A stretch of DNA of 64,000 nt from Megasphaera_A sueciensis (GCF_050219315.1 NZ_CP116939.1:1488001-1552000); one strand, 5' to 3'; shown: positions 17,607-26,464, counted from the stretch's first letter. Program-made: numbers and translations. The notes: generated from the letters alone by a model not told the origin.

Positions 17607-18509
17607 TTAATTGAGCTGTTCTTTTTCCTGCAAGCGCTTTGTCCATTTCCAACGATCATGAAGCCAAAACCAATCCTCTGGATATCGCCGTATATATGCC
17701 TCCAGTCGATCATTCAACTTTTGTGTCGTTTCATACATGATTTTCTTTTTTTCTGCTTTAGATAGTTTTTCTCTGCTATCATATGGACGAATCGGCGGTA
17801 AAACATTAATAATATGATGATATGGTTTATCTTCATGAATGAACGTAGTAAGAATAGGATAATTATGAATGCCAGCCAATTTAGCCGGCCCATCCGCCGT
17901 TAAGGTATCCCGTCCAAATAATTTAACCATAATACCTGATGTCGATGGATCTTGATCCATCAGCAATCCTATATAACAGCCTTCCGATAAAAGTCGTATC
18001 ATGTCCCGCACACCCGTTTTATATGTAACGTGTTGTTTCATCATACAACGATATTCATTGATAAATTTATCGGCACTATGATTATTCTGTTCTTGTGCAA
18101 CAGAAATAAGCGGATATCCGTTCATAGCAAGTACGGCACCGAGAAGTTCCCAATTCCCGGCGTGAGATGCCATAAAGATACTACCTTCCCCGCTTTTTTT
18201 CAATGCATCAAGATATTCTTTCCCATGAAAAGTAATTTTTTCGTCAAGTTTTTCCTTAGTATACATAGGATAAGATAAAACTTCTACAATCATAGGACCA
18301 AACCGCACGCTGCTGGCTCGCGCAATCGCCATTGCTTTCTGCGGATCATCCGTAATTCCACACTCTAGTATCTGACGCTGTGCCAATAACTTACGCCGTT
18401 TAGGCACAAAAGTCCAAAAAAATATTCCTAAAAAAGAACCAATGCCACGGCGAATAGTTTCTGGTACATGGCAAATAACATAACTTAAACACTTCATAAA
18501 GATATACAT
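17607..18509 (-). CDS. Lipid A biosynthesis acyltransferase, LpxL/HtrB family
   Basis: 300 residues. LpxL-type enzymes add a secondary acyl chain to Kdo2-lipid IVA at the inner membrane. The N-terminal hydrophobic segment and VPETIRRGIGSFLGIFFW precede the acyltransferase site HAGNWELLGAVLAMNG (HX4E). Later GLLMDQDPSTSGIMVKLFGRD and the C-terminal PEDWFWLHDRWKW are family signatures. A GAGG site sits 7 nt before the ATG. The gene ends the outer-membrane operon, 12 nt after lpxD; beyond it lies the transposase remnant on the other strand. Which acyl chain it uses (lauroyl, myristoyl or other) is not visible. Confidence 0.9.
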   Translation of the reverse strand: MYIFMKCLSYVICHVPETIRRGIGSFLGIFFWTFVPKRRKLLAQRQILECGITDDPQKAMAIARASSVRFGPMIVEVLSYPMYTKEKLDEKITFHGKEYLDALKKSGEGSIFMASHAGNWELLGAVLAMNGYPLISVAQEQNNHSADKFINEYRCMMKQHVTYKTGVRDMIRLLSEGCYIGLLMDQDPSTSGIMVKLFGRDTLTADGPAKLAGIHNYPILTTFIHEDKPYHHIINVLPPIRPYDSREKLSKAEKKKIMYETTQKLNDRLEAYIRRYPEDWFWLHDRWKWTKRLQEKEQLN

Positions 18510-18521
18510 GGCATAGCCTCT

Positions 18522-19550
18522 TTATTTATTTTCCAATTCAGACAGCTTTTTTTCTAAAGCCTTTACACGTTTTGCCATTTCCGGCAAATGTTTAATATAA
18601 GCTTCTTGCCGGCTCCACTCCATGTGCGGCCGGGCAGGAAATCCACCATAAATTCCTGGTTTTGTGATATCCCGGGTAATGCCGCTCCTGCCAGCAAACA
18701 CCGTATCCGAGCAAATGGAGATATGTCCTTTTGTAGCTACTTGACCGGCAAAAGTAACATGATCACCGACAATTGTACTCCCGGCAAGTCCATCTTGTGC
18801 AATAATAAAACAATCTTCACCAATTTCACAATTATGTCCCAAATGGACTAAATTATCTATTTTCGTTCCCCGTTTTACTTTTGTACTACCCAGCGTTGCA
18901 TTATCAATAGTTGTACAAGCTCCGATTTCTACATCATCACCAATTTCCACATTACCAATTTGAGGTATTCGCGTATGTTTTCCATCTTTTGTGGCAAACC
19001 CAAATCCTTCCCCGCCAATGACCGCATGTGCCCGTATAACGTCACGGCTGCCAAGAACACAATTTTCATGAATAACTGCACCTGGATATAGCACTGTCTC
19101 ATCGCCAATAACAACATTATCTCCTATGAAGACGGAGGGATATATAATGCAATGCCTTCCCACACGTACATTTTTACCAATAACAGCATACGCCATAATA
19201 GTCGTCTCAGCACCAATAACCGCACTCTCATCTACAATAGCAGCAGGATGAATTCCCACCGTCACAGACTGACGAGGATGGAATAAAACAAGAAGTTTTG
19301 AGAAGGCCAGCCGTGGATTCTCTACTATAACCAACGTATTGTCCCCACAAGGAACTTCCTTTTCCACTATGACAGCTCCCGCATGAACTTGTGGAAGATA
19401 TTCTATATATGGGTCCACCGCAAAGGTAATATCATTTTTTCCCGCTTCTGCCAAACTGCAAATATCTTCCACAACGGTCTCACCGTTTCCGATAACAGTG
19501 CCTCCTAAAAATTCAGCCAATTCCTGTACCGTTTTCTTCAATAGTTCCAC
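18522..19550 (-). CDS. lpxD: UDP-3-O-acylglucosamine N-acyltransferase
   Basis: 342 residues. LpxD adds the N-linked 3-hydroxyacyl chain in lipid A synthesis. The N-terminal uridine-binding domain (ELAEFLGGTVIGNG, DITFAVDPYIEYL) leads into a left-handed beta helix made of hexapeptide repeats. The segment DNLVHLGHNCEIGEDCFI contains the catalytic His. The C-terminal helices (IKHLPEMAKRVKALEKKLSELENK) are typical. The first codon is GTG at 19550, close to an AAAGGA site; a TTG three codons later is also possible. It lies 5 nt after an ompH-like gene, as in the bamA-ompH-lpxD order of proteobacteria. Confidence 0.97.
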   Translation of the reverse strand: MELLKKTVQELAEFLGGTVIGNGETVVEDICSLAEAGKNDITFAVDPYIEYLPQVHAGAVIVEKEVPCGDNTLVIVENPRLAFSKLLVLFHPRQSVTVGIHPAAIVDESAVIGAETTIMAYAVIGKNVRVGRHCIIYPSVFIGDNVVIGDETVLYPGAVIHENCVLGSRDVIRAHAVIGGEGFGFATKDGKHTRIPQIGNVEIGDDVEIGACTTIDNATLGSTKVKRGTKIDNLVHLGHNCEIGEDCFIIAQDGLAGSTIVGDHVTFAGQVATKGHISICSDTVFAGRSGITRDITKPGIYGGFPARPHMEWSRQEAYIKHLPEMAKRVKALEKKLSELENK

Positions 19551-19555
19551 GTCCT

Positions 19556-19975
19556 TTACTGCATTTTTTTAATCAAATCATCCGTCACGTCAATTCCGCC
19601 CTTTTGGACTGCTTCTGTGTATACTATAGTACCAATATTTTTTTCTTTAGCAATTTCACCTAACTTGCTCTGTACATCATGAACAAACTGCTGCTGCATA
19701 CTGGAACCGAAAATTTGCAATTCCTGCTGTGATTGCTGTTGTTTTTTCTGATAATCTTCTGCCGACATAGTTTTCTTTGCTTCATTTAATTCTTTTTCCA
19801 CGGCATCTTGTTTATCTTTTAACTTTTGCTGCAACTGCTGAGCCTGTGGTGCTTCTTTACTTACCCGTGTCATATCCACTACACCCATTTTATCCGCTCC
19901 GCCGCAGCCGGCAAGCATCCCTGCTATAAGAGTAATCATCATAAACGCCGTAAAGCGCTTCCATATTTTTTTCAT
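19556..19975 (-). CDS. OmpH/Skp-like periplasmic chaperone, lipoprotein form
   Basis: 139 residues. The signal peptide ends in the lipobox LAGC, so the mature protein starts at Cys24 and should be lipid-anchored. It opens with MGVVDMTRVSKEAPQAQQLQQKLKDKQDAVEKEL, the OmpH pattern of a short beta strand followed by a long coiled-coil arm rich in Q, K and E. It ends with a strand and DVTDDLIKKMQ. Skp-like chaperones hold unfolded outer-membrane proteins in the periplasm. It is the third of three related genes here. A lipid anchor is unusual for this family. Confidence 0.85.
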   Translation of the reverse strand: MKKIWKRFTAFMMITLIAGMLAGCGGADKMGVVDMTRVSKEAPQAQQLQQKLKDKQDAVEKELNEAKKTMSAEDYQKKQQQSQQELQIFGSSMQQQFVHDVQSKLGEIAKEKNIGTIVYTEAVQKGGIDVTDDLIKKMQ

Positions 19976-19991
19976 TCTTTAATGCCTCCTG

Positions 19992-20930
19992 TTATGCCAG
20001 CTTGGCAATAATATCATCTGTTACGTCTTGCGCCGTTCCTGTCCCTAAATAATCACTAAAGATCATAGTAATTCCTTGTTCTTGTGCAACAGAAGCAGCT
20101 TTTTCTCTGATATCTGCCATAATATTATCCTTTACTTCATTTATTTCTTTTTCTTTTGCGGCAAGTTTATCTTTCCACTCTTTATTCCATATTACCGGTT
20201 CCGGTCTATTATCCATATTATTCATATGCTCTTGAAAAAGGTTATAATTTTCCTGCTGCCGCCCATTCAATTCTTGTTTAACCTGTTCTGTATATGCAGC
20301 CAATTCTTGCTGCGCCTGTGTTTTATAAGGCGCCATAGCCGAAGCTATTTCGGCTTCTGTCAGTGATGTTTCAACTGTTGCAGCACTTCCTTTAAGCAGT
20401 GATGTTAATTGCGATTTTGTTGCAGCTCGCTCTTCCGCACTAAGGGAAAGTGTCTCTAATTTCAGCTTTAAATTAATAATTTTCAACTCATTTTCTTTAA
20501 ATCTCTGTGGCTGCAGCTCCTTTTTTGTTTTTAACAATTCTTGATATTTTTTCTGCAATCCCATATTCAATTCATTTTCTTTTAAAGCAACACGGGCATT
20601 CAGTTCTTGATCAAGGGCGGCAGACATCAACGCTGCATTGCTACCGATACTCTGAAAAGCCTGATCCTGAACTACCGCTTTTTGTGAATAATTCCACTGT
20701 TCAAACTGATACTGGGCAATCATCGCATTATATTGCAATTCCAGATGGTGATATTTACTATATTCCGGATGACTCATCATAATATGCTCTATATCTGCAT
20801 ATGCATAAACAGGGCCGGCAGTTCCAGTATTCTGCACGCTGCCTCCCCGATTGTGCAAACCCATATACCCCGCAAAAAGAAATCCCACAACAAGGACTGC
20901 ACCGACGACTGCAACATATATCCGTTTCAT
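19992..20930 (-). CDS. OmpH/Skp-like protein, long form
   Basis: 312 residues from the ATG at 20930 (AAGGAT site upstream; this also removes an overlap with the previous gene). One N-terminal membrane helix (IYVAVVGAVLVVGFLFAGYMG) is followed by an OmpH-like start (VYAYADIEHIMMSHPEYSKYHHLE) and a long coiled-coil region with many Gln and Glu. The end, EQGITMIFSDYLGTGTAQDVTDDIIAKLA, matches the ends of the two neighbouring ompH-like genes. It is about twice the usual Skp length; the extra part is coiled coil. Likely a membrane-anchored periplasmic chaperone or tether; the role is inferred. Confidence 0.75.
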   Translation of the reverse strand: MKRIYVAVVGAVLVVGFLFAGYMGLHNRGGSVQNTGTAGPVYAYADIEHIMMSHPEYSKYHHLELQYNAMIAQYQFEQWNYSQKAVVQDQAFQSIGSNAALMSAALDQELNARVALKENELNMGLQKKYQELLKTKKELQPQRFKENELKIINLKLKLETLSLSAEERAATKSQLTSLLKGSAATVETSLTEAEIASAMAPYKTQAQQELAAYTEQVKQELNGRQQENYNLFQEHMNNMDNRPEPVIWNKEWKDKLAAKEKEINEVKDNIMADIREKAASVAQEQGITMIFSDYLGTGTAQDVTDDIIAKLA

Positions 20931-20940
20931 AGAATCATCC

Positions 20941-21420
20941 TTATTTCGATTCACTCAAGTTTTTCGCAACTTGATCAGTAATATCCGTACCACCATACAA
21001 TACAACGCGTTTATCTACAACAAGGCTTAACCCCTTTGTACTTGCTACACTGTTAACAGCATTATCAACTTTGTCTTTCAGTCCTTTTTGAATTTCTTCC
21101 TGCTTTTTAGCCATTTCACCCTGCATAGTTTGATACAACTGTCCTTTTTGTTCATCATTCATGCTGGCTGATTGTTCCTCAAACTTTTTCTGCATATCCT
21201 GAGATGCCTGCTGCATTTCTTTTTGTGCATTCTGCAGATCCGCATTATCCGGAGCAAACACCTTGCTCATGTCTACTATTCCAATATTGCTAGAAGGTGC
21301 CGCATTTACAGGATTACCCATCTGCATTACAGCAATGGCTGCGATACTCAAAACAAAAATCAGTGCTACCGCCGCCGAAAAAATTTTAACATTCTTTTTC
21401 TTACCCATTTCTGACATCAT
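20941..21420 (-). CDS. OmpH/Skp-like periplasmic chaperone
   Basis: 159 residues, the usual Skp length. An N-terminal signal or anchor (IFSAAVALIFVLSIAAIAVMQMG) precedes SNIGIVDMSKVFAPDNADLQNAQKEMQQASQDMQKKFEEQ, then the coiled arm, and the end GLSLVVDKRVVLYGGTDITDQVAKNLSESK. This last block is the classic OmpH C-terminal strand. It lies 21 nt after the unknown outer-membrane protein gene and close to bamA, as Skp usually does. Confidence 0.9.
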   Translation of the reverse strand: MMSEMGKKKNVKIFSAAVALIFVLSIAAIAVMQMGNPVNAAPSSNIGIVDMSKVFAPDNADLQNAQKEMQQASQDMQKKFEEQSASMNDEQKGQLYQTMQGEMAKKQEEIQKGLKDKVDNAVNSVASTKGLSLVVDKRVVLYGGTDITDQVAKNLSESK

Positions 21421-21441
21421 TATTACATTTCCCCTTTTCTT

Positions 21442-22734
21442 TTACAAATAGCCTATTACCCGAAGCCACCTATCATGGTCGGATATGATATATTCAAGGC
21501 TGACATATTCATGAAGTTTATAAGAAAGACCAAACTCATTATCCCGATTGGTAAGATCCCGATCATAACGGACTCCCCACCGATTGCCTAAGTTTTGTTT
21601 TAACCAAAGATGATTGCTTGTATCTTCTGTTTCAAATTGATATCCTAACGTTGTTGTTTTGCCCCATCGATAAAAATATCCAGGAATAAAATCCCATTTT
21701 ACAGAAGAAGGTTTAAATTCTACTTCACTGAAAAACTCATGATGCTGCCCTACTTTCCGTCCTATATGAGCCATAATCACCGTATGTTCGTCTGATATAT
21801 CCCTATTATGATATTTATCATTACGGTTCATATCGATGTATGCACCTGCCTGAATATCATAAAAATCTGTTTCCGATTTTAAATGAATCTCTAGATTTTC
21901 ACCGATAGCAACAGTGGGTATCACACGAAGTTTATATTGTTTAATAACCCATTGCTTAGCAAGCGTTTTTTGCAAATCAGTTAAAATATCACGCTCATGA
22001 CGCCGCACGAAAGTAATTGGCAGCCCTTCAAGTCCCGCATATTTTTGTTCTATATTTTTCCGCGTATTCAGAAAAATTACTTTTGGCAGGTTTTCAGCAT
22101 CAAGAATAACATTGACATTGCGAATAACAGGAAGCTGCGGCATTAAATAAATTTGCACCTCCGTATGGATTCCCGGTGTAATGACAATGTGCGGATAGAA
22201 TTCAGGAAGCATACCGGTCAATTCATTTTCCAATACCGATTTTACAACTCCATTAGCCCAATCCAGTGAATCTACAGGCAGCCCAACCAATAAATTTTCC
22301 ACCATAGGCTGAATATCATGGAGATCACCTGCAGCCATCTGTACTCCCATACTTGGCAAAGAACCATAATCAACAGTGACATTCACCGTATGAATTGTAT
22401 CTCCCCACGGACGAACCCGTACTGCCATTATAGTATCAGGTCCCGCTGAAATAGTTATATCATCAACAGTATACCCAATCAGCACCCGATTAATAATATC
22501 ATCAACCACTCTTTTATAAGAGTCAGCAGACGCATTTATTTCAGCATCATCTTTATCAAGAAAAACATGGTTACCTACTGTCTGTATGCTAGCCGCAATT
22601 CGTTTCTGCACTAGCAGGGGAATAGGCGCCTCCGCCGATGTCACTTGAACAGTTACATGCGTAACCGGTGCCGCTAACGCATTACCGGCACCGATAAGAA
22701 AAACTAAACCTGCCAATAGATACGAGCGGATCAT
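21442..22734 (-). CDS. Predicted outer-membrane protein of unknown function
   Basis: 430 residues from the ATG at 22734, behind GGGGAGG. A signal peptide (MIRSYLLAGLVFLIGAGNALA) starts the mature part at APVTHVTVQV. The first 300 residues contain alternating strand/helix segments with VTVQVTSAEAPIPLLVQKRI and HIVITPGIHTEVQIYLMPQLPVIRNVNVIL, possibly POTRA-like. The last 130 residues look like short amphipathic beta hairpins (GAYIDMNRN, FFSEVEFKPSSVKWDFIPGYFYRW, TTLGYQFETED, EFGLSYKLHEYVSLEYIISDHDRWLRVIGYL), suggesting a small barrel. It lies between bamA and ompH. I do not recognise a named family. Confidence 0.65.
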   Translation of the reverse strand: MIRSYLLAGLVFLIGAGNALAAPVTHVTVQVTSAEAPIPLLVQKRIAASIQTVGNHVFLDKDDAEINASADSYKRVVDDIINRVLIGYTVDDITISAGPDTIMAVRVRPWGDTIHTVNVTVDYGSLPSMGVQMAAGDLHDIQPMVENLLVGLPVDSLDWANGVVKSVLENELTGMLPEFYPHIVITPGIHTEVQIYLMPQLPVIRNVNVILDAENLPKVIFLNTRKNIEQKYAGLEGLPITFVRRHERDILTDLQKTLAKQWVIKQYKLRVIPTVAIGENLEIHLKSETDFYDIQAGAYIDMNRNDKYHNRDISDEHTVIMAHIGRKVGQHHEFFSEVEFKPSSVKWDFIPGYFYRWGKTTTLGYQFETEDTSNHLWLKQNLGNRWGVRYDRDLTNRDNEFGLSYKLHEYVSLEYIISDHDRWLRVIGYL

Positions 22735-22762
22735 AATCCTCCCCACCTATCTTTAACTTGCA

Positions 22763-25078
22763 TTAGAATTTACCTCCAAAGCTGAAGTGAAATTTACCGC
22801 CCTCTTCGCCATACCCGTAATCAAGCCGAATCGGACCGATTGGGGTTGTAATGCGAACTCCTACGCCACCTGAATAATGAAGCTTATTATTATCTTCATA
22901 CCAAAACATCTGATCTGTCCCGCCCCAAGCATTACCAGCATCCGTAAAAAGAACACCTTGAACTTTTTTAGCCATTGGGAATCGGTATTCAATGGTTGCT
23001 TCATAAAAACGACTGCCGCGGAATTCATCATCCTCATATCCGCGCAGCGTATCAGCGCCGCCCAGAGAAAAAAGGTCATCATATGGCATGTCTCCGAAAC
23101 CAACGCCGCCCATAAGGCGAACCGCAATAACTTGCGCATGTCCTACCTTATAATATGTACGACTTTCAGCTGTAAATTTATAAAAATCAAAATCACCGCC
23201 CAATCCATGTCCGGCTATCGAACCGGCAAAGGATAGCCGCTTACCGCGTGTCGGATCATAAACATTATCACGATTATCAAACACATGAGACCAAGTTAAG
23301 CTGTTCGTACGACCAAAATTCTTACTTAAATATCCCGAATAATCATTATAATCATAACCGCTTATATATTTAGCATAATCGGTTGTTTTAGATTCCAATG
23401 TTATATAATCGCTGACATATTCACTACGAACGCGGCCATATGTAATATTAGCACCTTTCGTTCGTTTATAATATTCTGCAACAGAATTCCCCTTTTGATC
23501 ATAATCATCATAATCAGCCTCTCGATTAAAAATGCTAAATCCAAGAGAGTCACCATGATCATTAATCCAAGGCCGGGTATAGGAAAAAATATAATTCCAT
23601 AAAGAATCAGTGGTCCCACCAAATTCCCAGTTAATACTGGCTTTATCGCCTGTGCCACGTAAATTGGTTTCGCTTAAGCCTAAAATACCCACAAGTCCAT
23701 CAGAATCAGAATACCCTGCACCGATAGTAATAGACCCCGTTTTTTGTTCCGCTACATCGATTTCCATGATGACATCATTTTTATTGCTGCCAGGCAAGAG
23801 CCTTACATTAACATCCTCAAAATATCCCGTATTGTAAATGCGTTCGATACTGCGACTAGCCAAATTTTTATTGAAAATTTGACCCTTCTTAATTTTTAGC
23901 TCCCGCATAATGACATACGTTTTAGTTTTCGTATTGCCTTTCACAATGATATCCTGTAACCGTCCTTCGGCAATATCAATATGGAGAACCCCTTTATCAT
24001 CCATGTTGACACTAGTTACATGACTTAAAAAATACCCGTTATTACCAAATTGGGCATTAATGACTGAAACATCTTTACTGACCATAACCGTATTTAATGT
24101 CATTCCCGGTTTTATCGTAATCAATTTCAATAATTGATCCGTAGGATATGTTTCATTCCCGGTAATTTCTATTTTAGTAACAACAGGATTAACTTTGACC
24201 TGATAATCCAGCATTACTCCCTCTGGAACAGCAGTAAAAGCCGGAGATACTGTCGAAAATAAACCGGTCGCACCAATAACGTTTACGTCGTGGCGGATAT
24301 AGTCGGCATTCACCGCATCTCCCACGCGCATAGCTAAGTTATGCTGCAGCACAGTCCCCAGCTGCGCCTCCGGCAGTGGAGAAATAGTAACCGCCGTTGC
24401 TGTTTTTCCTGCATAAGGTGCTATCTCCTGGTCACTTACTGCATCACCATAAGGCAATCCAGCTTGTTCTGCCTGAGATAACGTAGCAATTGGATATTTA
24501 GGAAACGTCGTTGTATCTATAACTGCCGTACTTGCACTAGATACATATCCTACTTTTCTGCCATTATTCTGATCAGCAGACATTTCTGTTCCCATTGCAG
24601 GAGCTGCTTCTCCTGTAATGCTCCCATTTCTTGTCTCCGCTCCACTTTGCGATGTTCCCGTATCCGGCTCATAGCCGGTATCGGTTTGATCACTAGAGCT
24701 TGTCGGTCTATTGGCATCTGCATTCGCTGCTACCGTCGCTGCCACCGTTTTCGGTGCTGCTGTCGGAGTACTTGCTGCCGCATTTAATTCTTCTGTAGAC
24801 TCATACCCCGTATATCCTGAATCTACTGCCGTTGTTTCAGCCACTGGTTTTGTTTTATCCGACACAGCCGCTGCAGGCATTTTTTTTATAGCCGTCGTCT
24901 TTTCAGAAGAAATATCTGGTATAGTTTCTCCCGAAGCGGGTTCATATCCCGTTTCATCTGCCGCCGCAGCCGCAGGTGCCACCGCAGCGGGTTCCTGTCC
25001 GTTAACCCATGCTGGAAAAGTCATCAAAGTACTTGTAATCATCATGACAAGAATTTTCTTGTTTCTGTTGTTATTCAT
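22763..25078 (-). CDS. bamA: Outer-membrane protein assembly factor BamA
   Basis: 771 residues. BamA inserts beta-barrel proteins into the outer membrane. After the signal peptide comes an unusual low-complexity region to about residue 200, rich in Ala, Thr, Ser and Glu, with recurring TGYEP-type motifs. POTRA domains follow (VVTKIEITGNETYPTDQLLKLITIKPGMTLN and LQDIIVKGNTKTKTYVIMRELKIKKGQIFN are visible). Then comes the 16-strand barrel with YDPTRGKRLS, the lid-loop motif LRGYEDDEFRGSRF, and a C-terminal strand ending in Phe. A GGAGG site precedes the ATG. It belongs to the operon tamB-sigma-bitopic-bamA-OMP-ompH. Confidence 0.97.
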   Translation of the reverse strand: MNNNRNKKILVMMITSTLMTFPAWVNGQEPAAVAPAAAAADETGYEPASGETIPDISSEKTTAIKKMPAAAVSDKTKPVAETTAVDSGYTGYESTEELNAAASTPTAAPKTVAATVAANADANRPTSSSDQTDTGYEPDTGTSQSGAETRNGSITGEAAPAMGTEMSADQNNGRKVGYVSSASTAVIDTTTFPKYPIATLSQAEQAGLPYGDAVSDQEIAPYAGKTATAVTISPLPEAQLGTVLQHNLAMRVGDAVNADYIRHDVNVIGATGLFSTVSPAFTAVPEGVMLDYQVKVNPVVTKIEITGNETYPTDQLLKLITIKPGMTLNTVMVSKDVSVINAQFGNNGYFLSHVTSVNMDDKGVLHIDIAEGRLQDIIVKGNTKTKTYVIMRELKIKKGQIFNKNLASRSIERIYNTGYFEDVNVRLLPGSNKNDVIMEIDVAEQKTGSITIGAGYSDSDGLVGILGLSETNLRGTGDKASINWEFGGTTDSLWNYIFSYTRPWINDHGDSLGFSIFNREADYDDYDQKGNSVAEYYKRTKGANITYGRVRSEYVSDYITLESKTTDYAKYISGYDYNDYSGYLSKNFGRTNSLTWSHVFDNRDNVYDPTRGKRLSFAGSIAGHGLGGDFDFYKFTAESRTYYKVGHAQVIAVRLMGGVGFGDMPYDDLFSLGGADTLRGYEDDEFRGSRFYEATIEYRFPMAKKVQGVLFTDAGNAWGGTDQMFWYEDNNKLHYSGGVGVRITTPIGPIRLDYGYGEEGGKFHFSFGGKF

Positions 25079-25100
25079 GGAAATCCTCCGTTATCTTTTC

Positions 25101-25676
25101 TTATTTACCGCGCAAACTGTGCTGTGCATCTTGTACAGCTTTTTGTACCTGTCGATCTGTCATGACCGTAGTACCATGTGACGATTCGGAAGGCTGCTCA
25201 ACTATCTGTGGAGATTCTTGCATAGTTTCTTTTATGCGAGCATCGCTTTCTTCTGATCCCGTCTCCTGCCTCGTTGTGTTTATCCTTGTATGCGTTACCG
25301 CATCTTCCCTACGTTTTACTGTTGAAGTGTCCTCACTATAATTAAGCTTAGGTATTGGCACCCATTGTGAATTAATCCGTTCAGTCTTATTACTGGTAGC
25401 TGTTATCGGAGTAGTTGGTTCCGACTGATTATGAGGTGTAAAAATATACCAAAAACCAGCGGCTAATACAAAAGCTGTCAGCATAGCCCCCACTTTGAGA
25501 AATTTCTGTCCAATAGCATGCTTCCTACGCAGATTTTTCATTTCCGCTTCTGCCAACATAAGGTTTAACTCCCCCTTAATGCCGGCCTGTCGGTCAAATG
25601 ATTGTTCTGCTTTTTCAAGCCATGTTTTAGCTGACCTGACATGATCCGCTCTATCTTTATCAGATATTCTCATGCA
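25101..25676 (-). CDS. Bitopic membrane protein next to the sigma factor
   Basis: 191 residues from the ATG at 25676, 7 nt after GGGAGGT. About 58 N-terminal residues are charged and helical (VRSAKTWLEKAEQSFDRQAGIKGELNLMLAEAEMKNLRRKH), then one membrane helix (VGAMLTAFVLAAGFWYIF), then about 110 polar, probably disordered residues outside. Basic residues before the helix predict N-in topology. It lies directly downstream of a sigma factor gene in the outer-membrane operon. This topology and position are those of an anti-sigma factor, but I see no recognisable anti-sigma domain, so the role is only a hypothesis. It ends 22 nt before bamA. Confidence 0.6.
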   Translation of the reverse strand, partial: CMRISDKDRADHVRSAKTWLEKAEQSFDRQAGIKGELNLMLAEAEMKNLRRKHAIGQKFLKVGAMLTAFVLAAGFWYIFTPHNQSEPTTPITATSNKTERINSQWVPIPKLNYSEDTSTVKRREDAVTHTRINTTRQETGSEESDARIKETMQESPQIVEQPSESSHGTTVMTDRQVQKAVQDAQHSLRGK

Positions 25677-25820
25677 GAGTACCTCCCTTCTAAGCATACT
25701 TATAAACTCCTAAAAGGTTTATCTTTTTCCAACGAGAATATTCAAGCAAATTCACATATTTATCTATCCATTTCTTCGATTATCACGATTTTTATTGATA
25801 TTTCGCCTATTTTCCTTCCC

Positions 25821-26459
25821 TTATTTATTTTCATGAATAAAACGGCTTAACATACCTCGTACACGTCGTATTCCTCGTTTCTGCAAACGATATACATAAG
25901 TCAAGCTCAAATCCATATCCCGAGCAATAATTTTCTGCTGTTTATCATGTAAATAAACACTTTCCAACACAATCTGTTCCTTCTTAGGAAGGCGACGCAG
26001 CATTTGTACCACATAATCAAATAAAAATTTACGACCTGCCTGATCAGCAATATCAATGCACTCATCAGGCAGAACATCTCGCAAAGTCATACCGTTTTCA
26101 TCCGGCTCATCAATGGAAACAGACTTACTCTTCCCTTCTCGATTCAAATAATCAATAATTTCACCACGTATACGGTGAATCGCATATAAAGGAAATGCAA
26201 CATTTCGGTCATGTTCATAATGTTCCACCGCTTCGATAAGTCCTAACGTTCCTTCTTGTAATGCATCCTGTAAAAAATTTTCTTTTACATGCCAACGCAT
26301 AACCTCTTTAAAAACCAAAGGCTGATACTGTTCAATCAATCTGCCCCTGCTTTTTAAATCTCCTTTTTCTTTATAAGCAATCCACAAATTTTTCTCTTCT
26401 GCGGGTTCCAATAATGTAATTTTTTGTAATTCTTTCAAATATACATCAAGCAACGTCAT
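25821..26459 (-). CDS. RNA polymerase sigma factor, sigma-70 family, lacking region 3
   Basis: 212 residues. Region 1.2-like helix DVYLKELQKITLLEPAEEKNLW leads to region 2 (FLQDALQEGTLGLIEAVEHYEHDRNVAFPLYAIHRIRGEIIDYLNR), which binds core polymerase and the -10 element. Region 4 (LRRLPKKEQIVLESVYLHDKQQKIIARDMDLSLTYVYRLQKRGIRRVRGML) carries the -35 helix-turn-helix. Region 3 is essentially missing. It starts 5 nt after tamB and belongs to the outer-membrane biogenesis operon, which suggests a role in envelope gene control. The target promoters are unknown. Confidence 0.88.
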   Translation of the reverse strand: MTLLDVYLKELQKITLLEPAEEKNLWIAYKEKGDLKSRGRLIEQYQPLVFKEVMRWHVKENFLQDALQEGTLGLIEAVEHYEHDRNVAFPLYAIHRIRGEIIDYLNREGKSKSVSIDEPDENGMTLRDVLPDECIDIADQAGRKFLFDYVVQMLRRLPKKEQIVLESVYLHDKQQKIIARDMDLSLTYVYRLQKRGIRRVRGMLSRFIHENK

Positions 26460-26464
26460 TCCTC

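Noticed and set aside
24711..25181. Ala/Val-rich open frame antisense to the bamA N-terminus
   Set aside because: It mirrors the Ala/Thr-rich codons of the BamA low-complexity region. No ribosome site or family resemblance.
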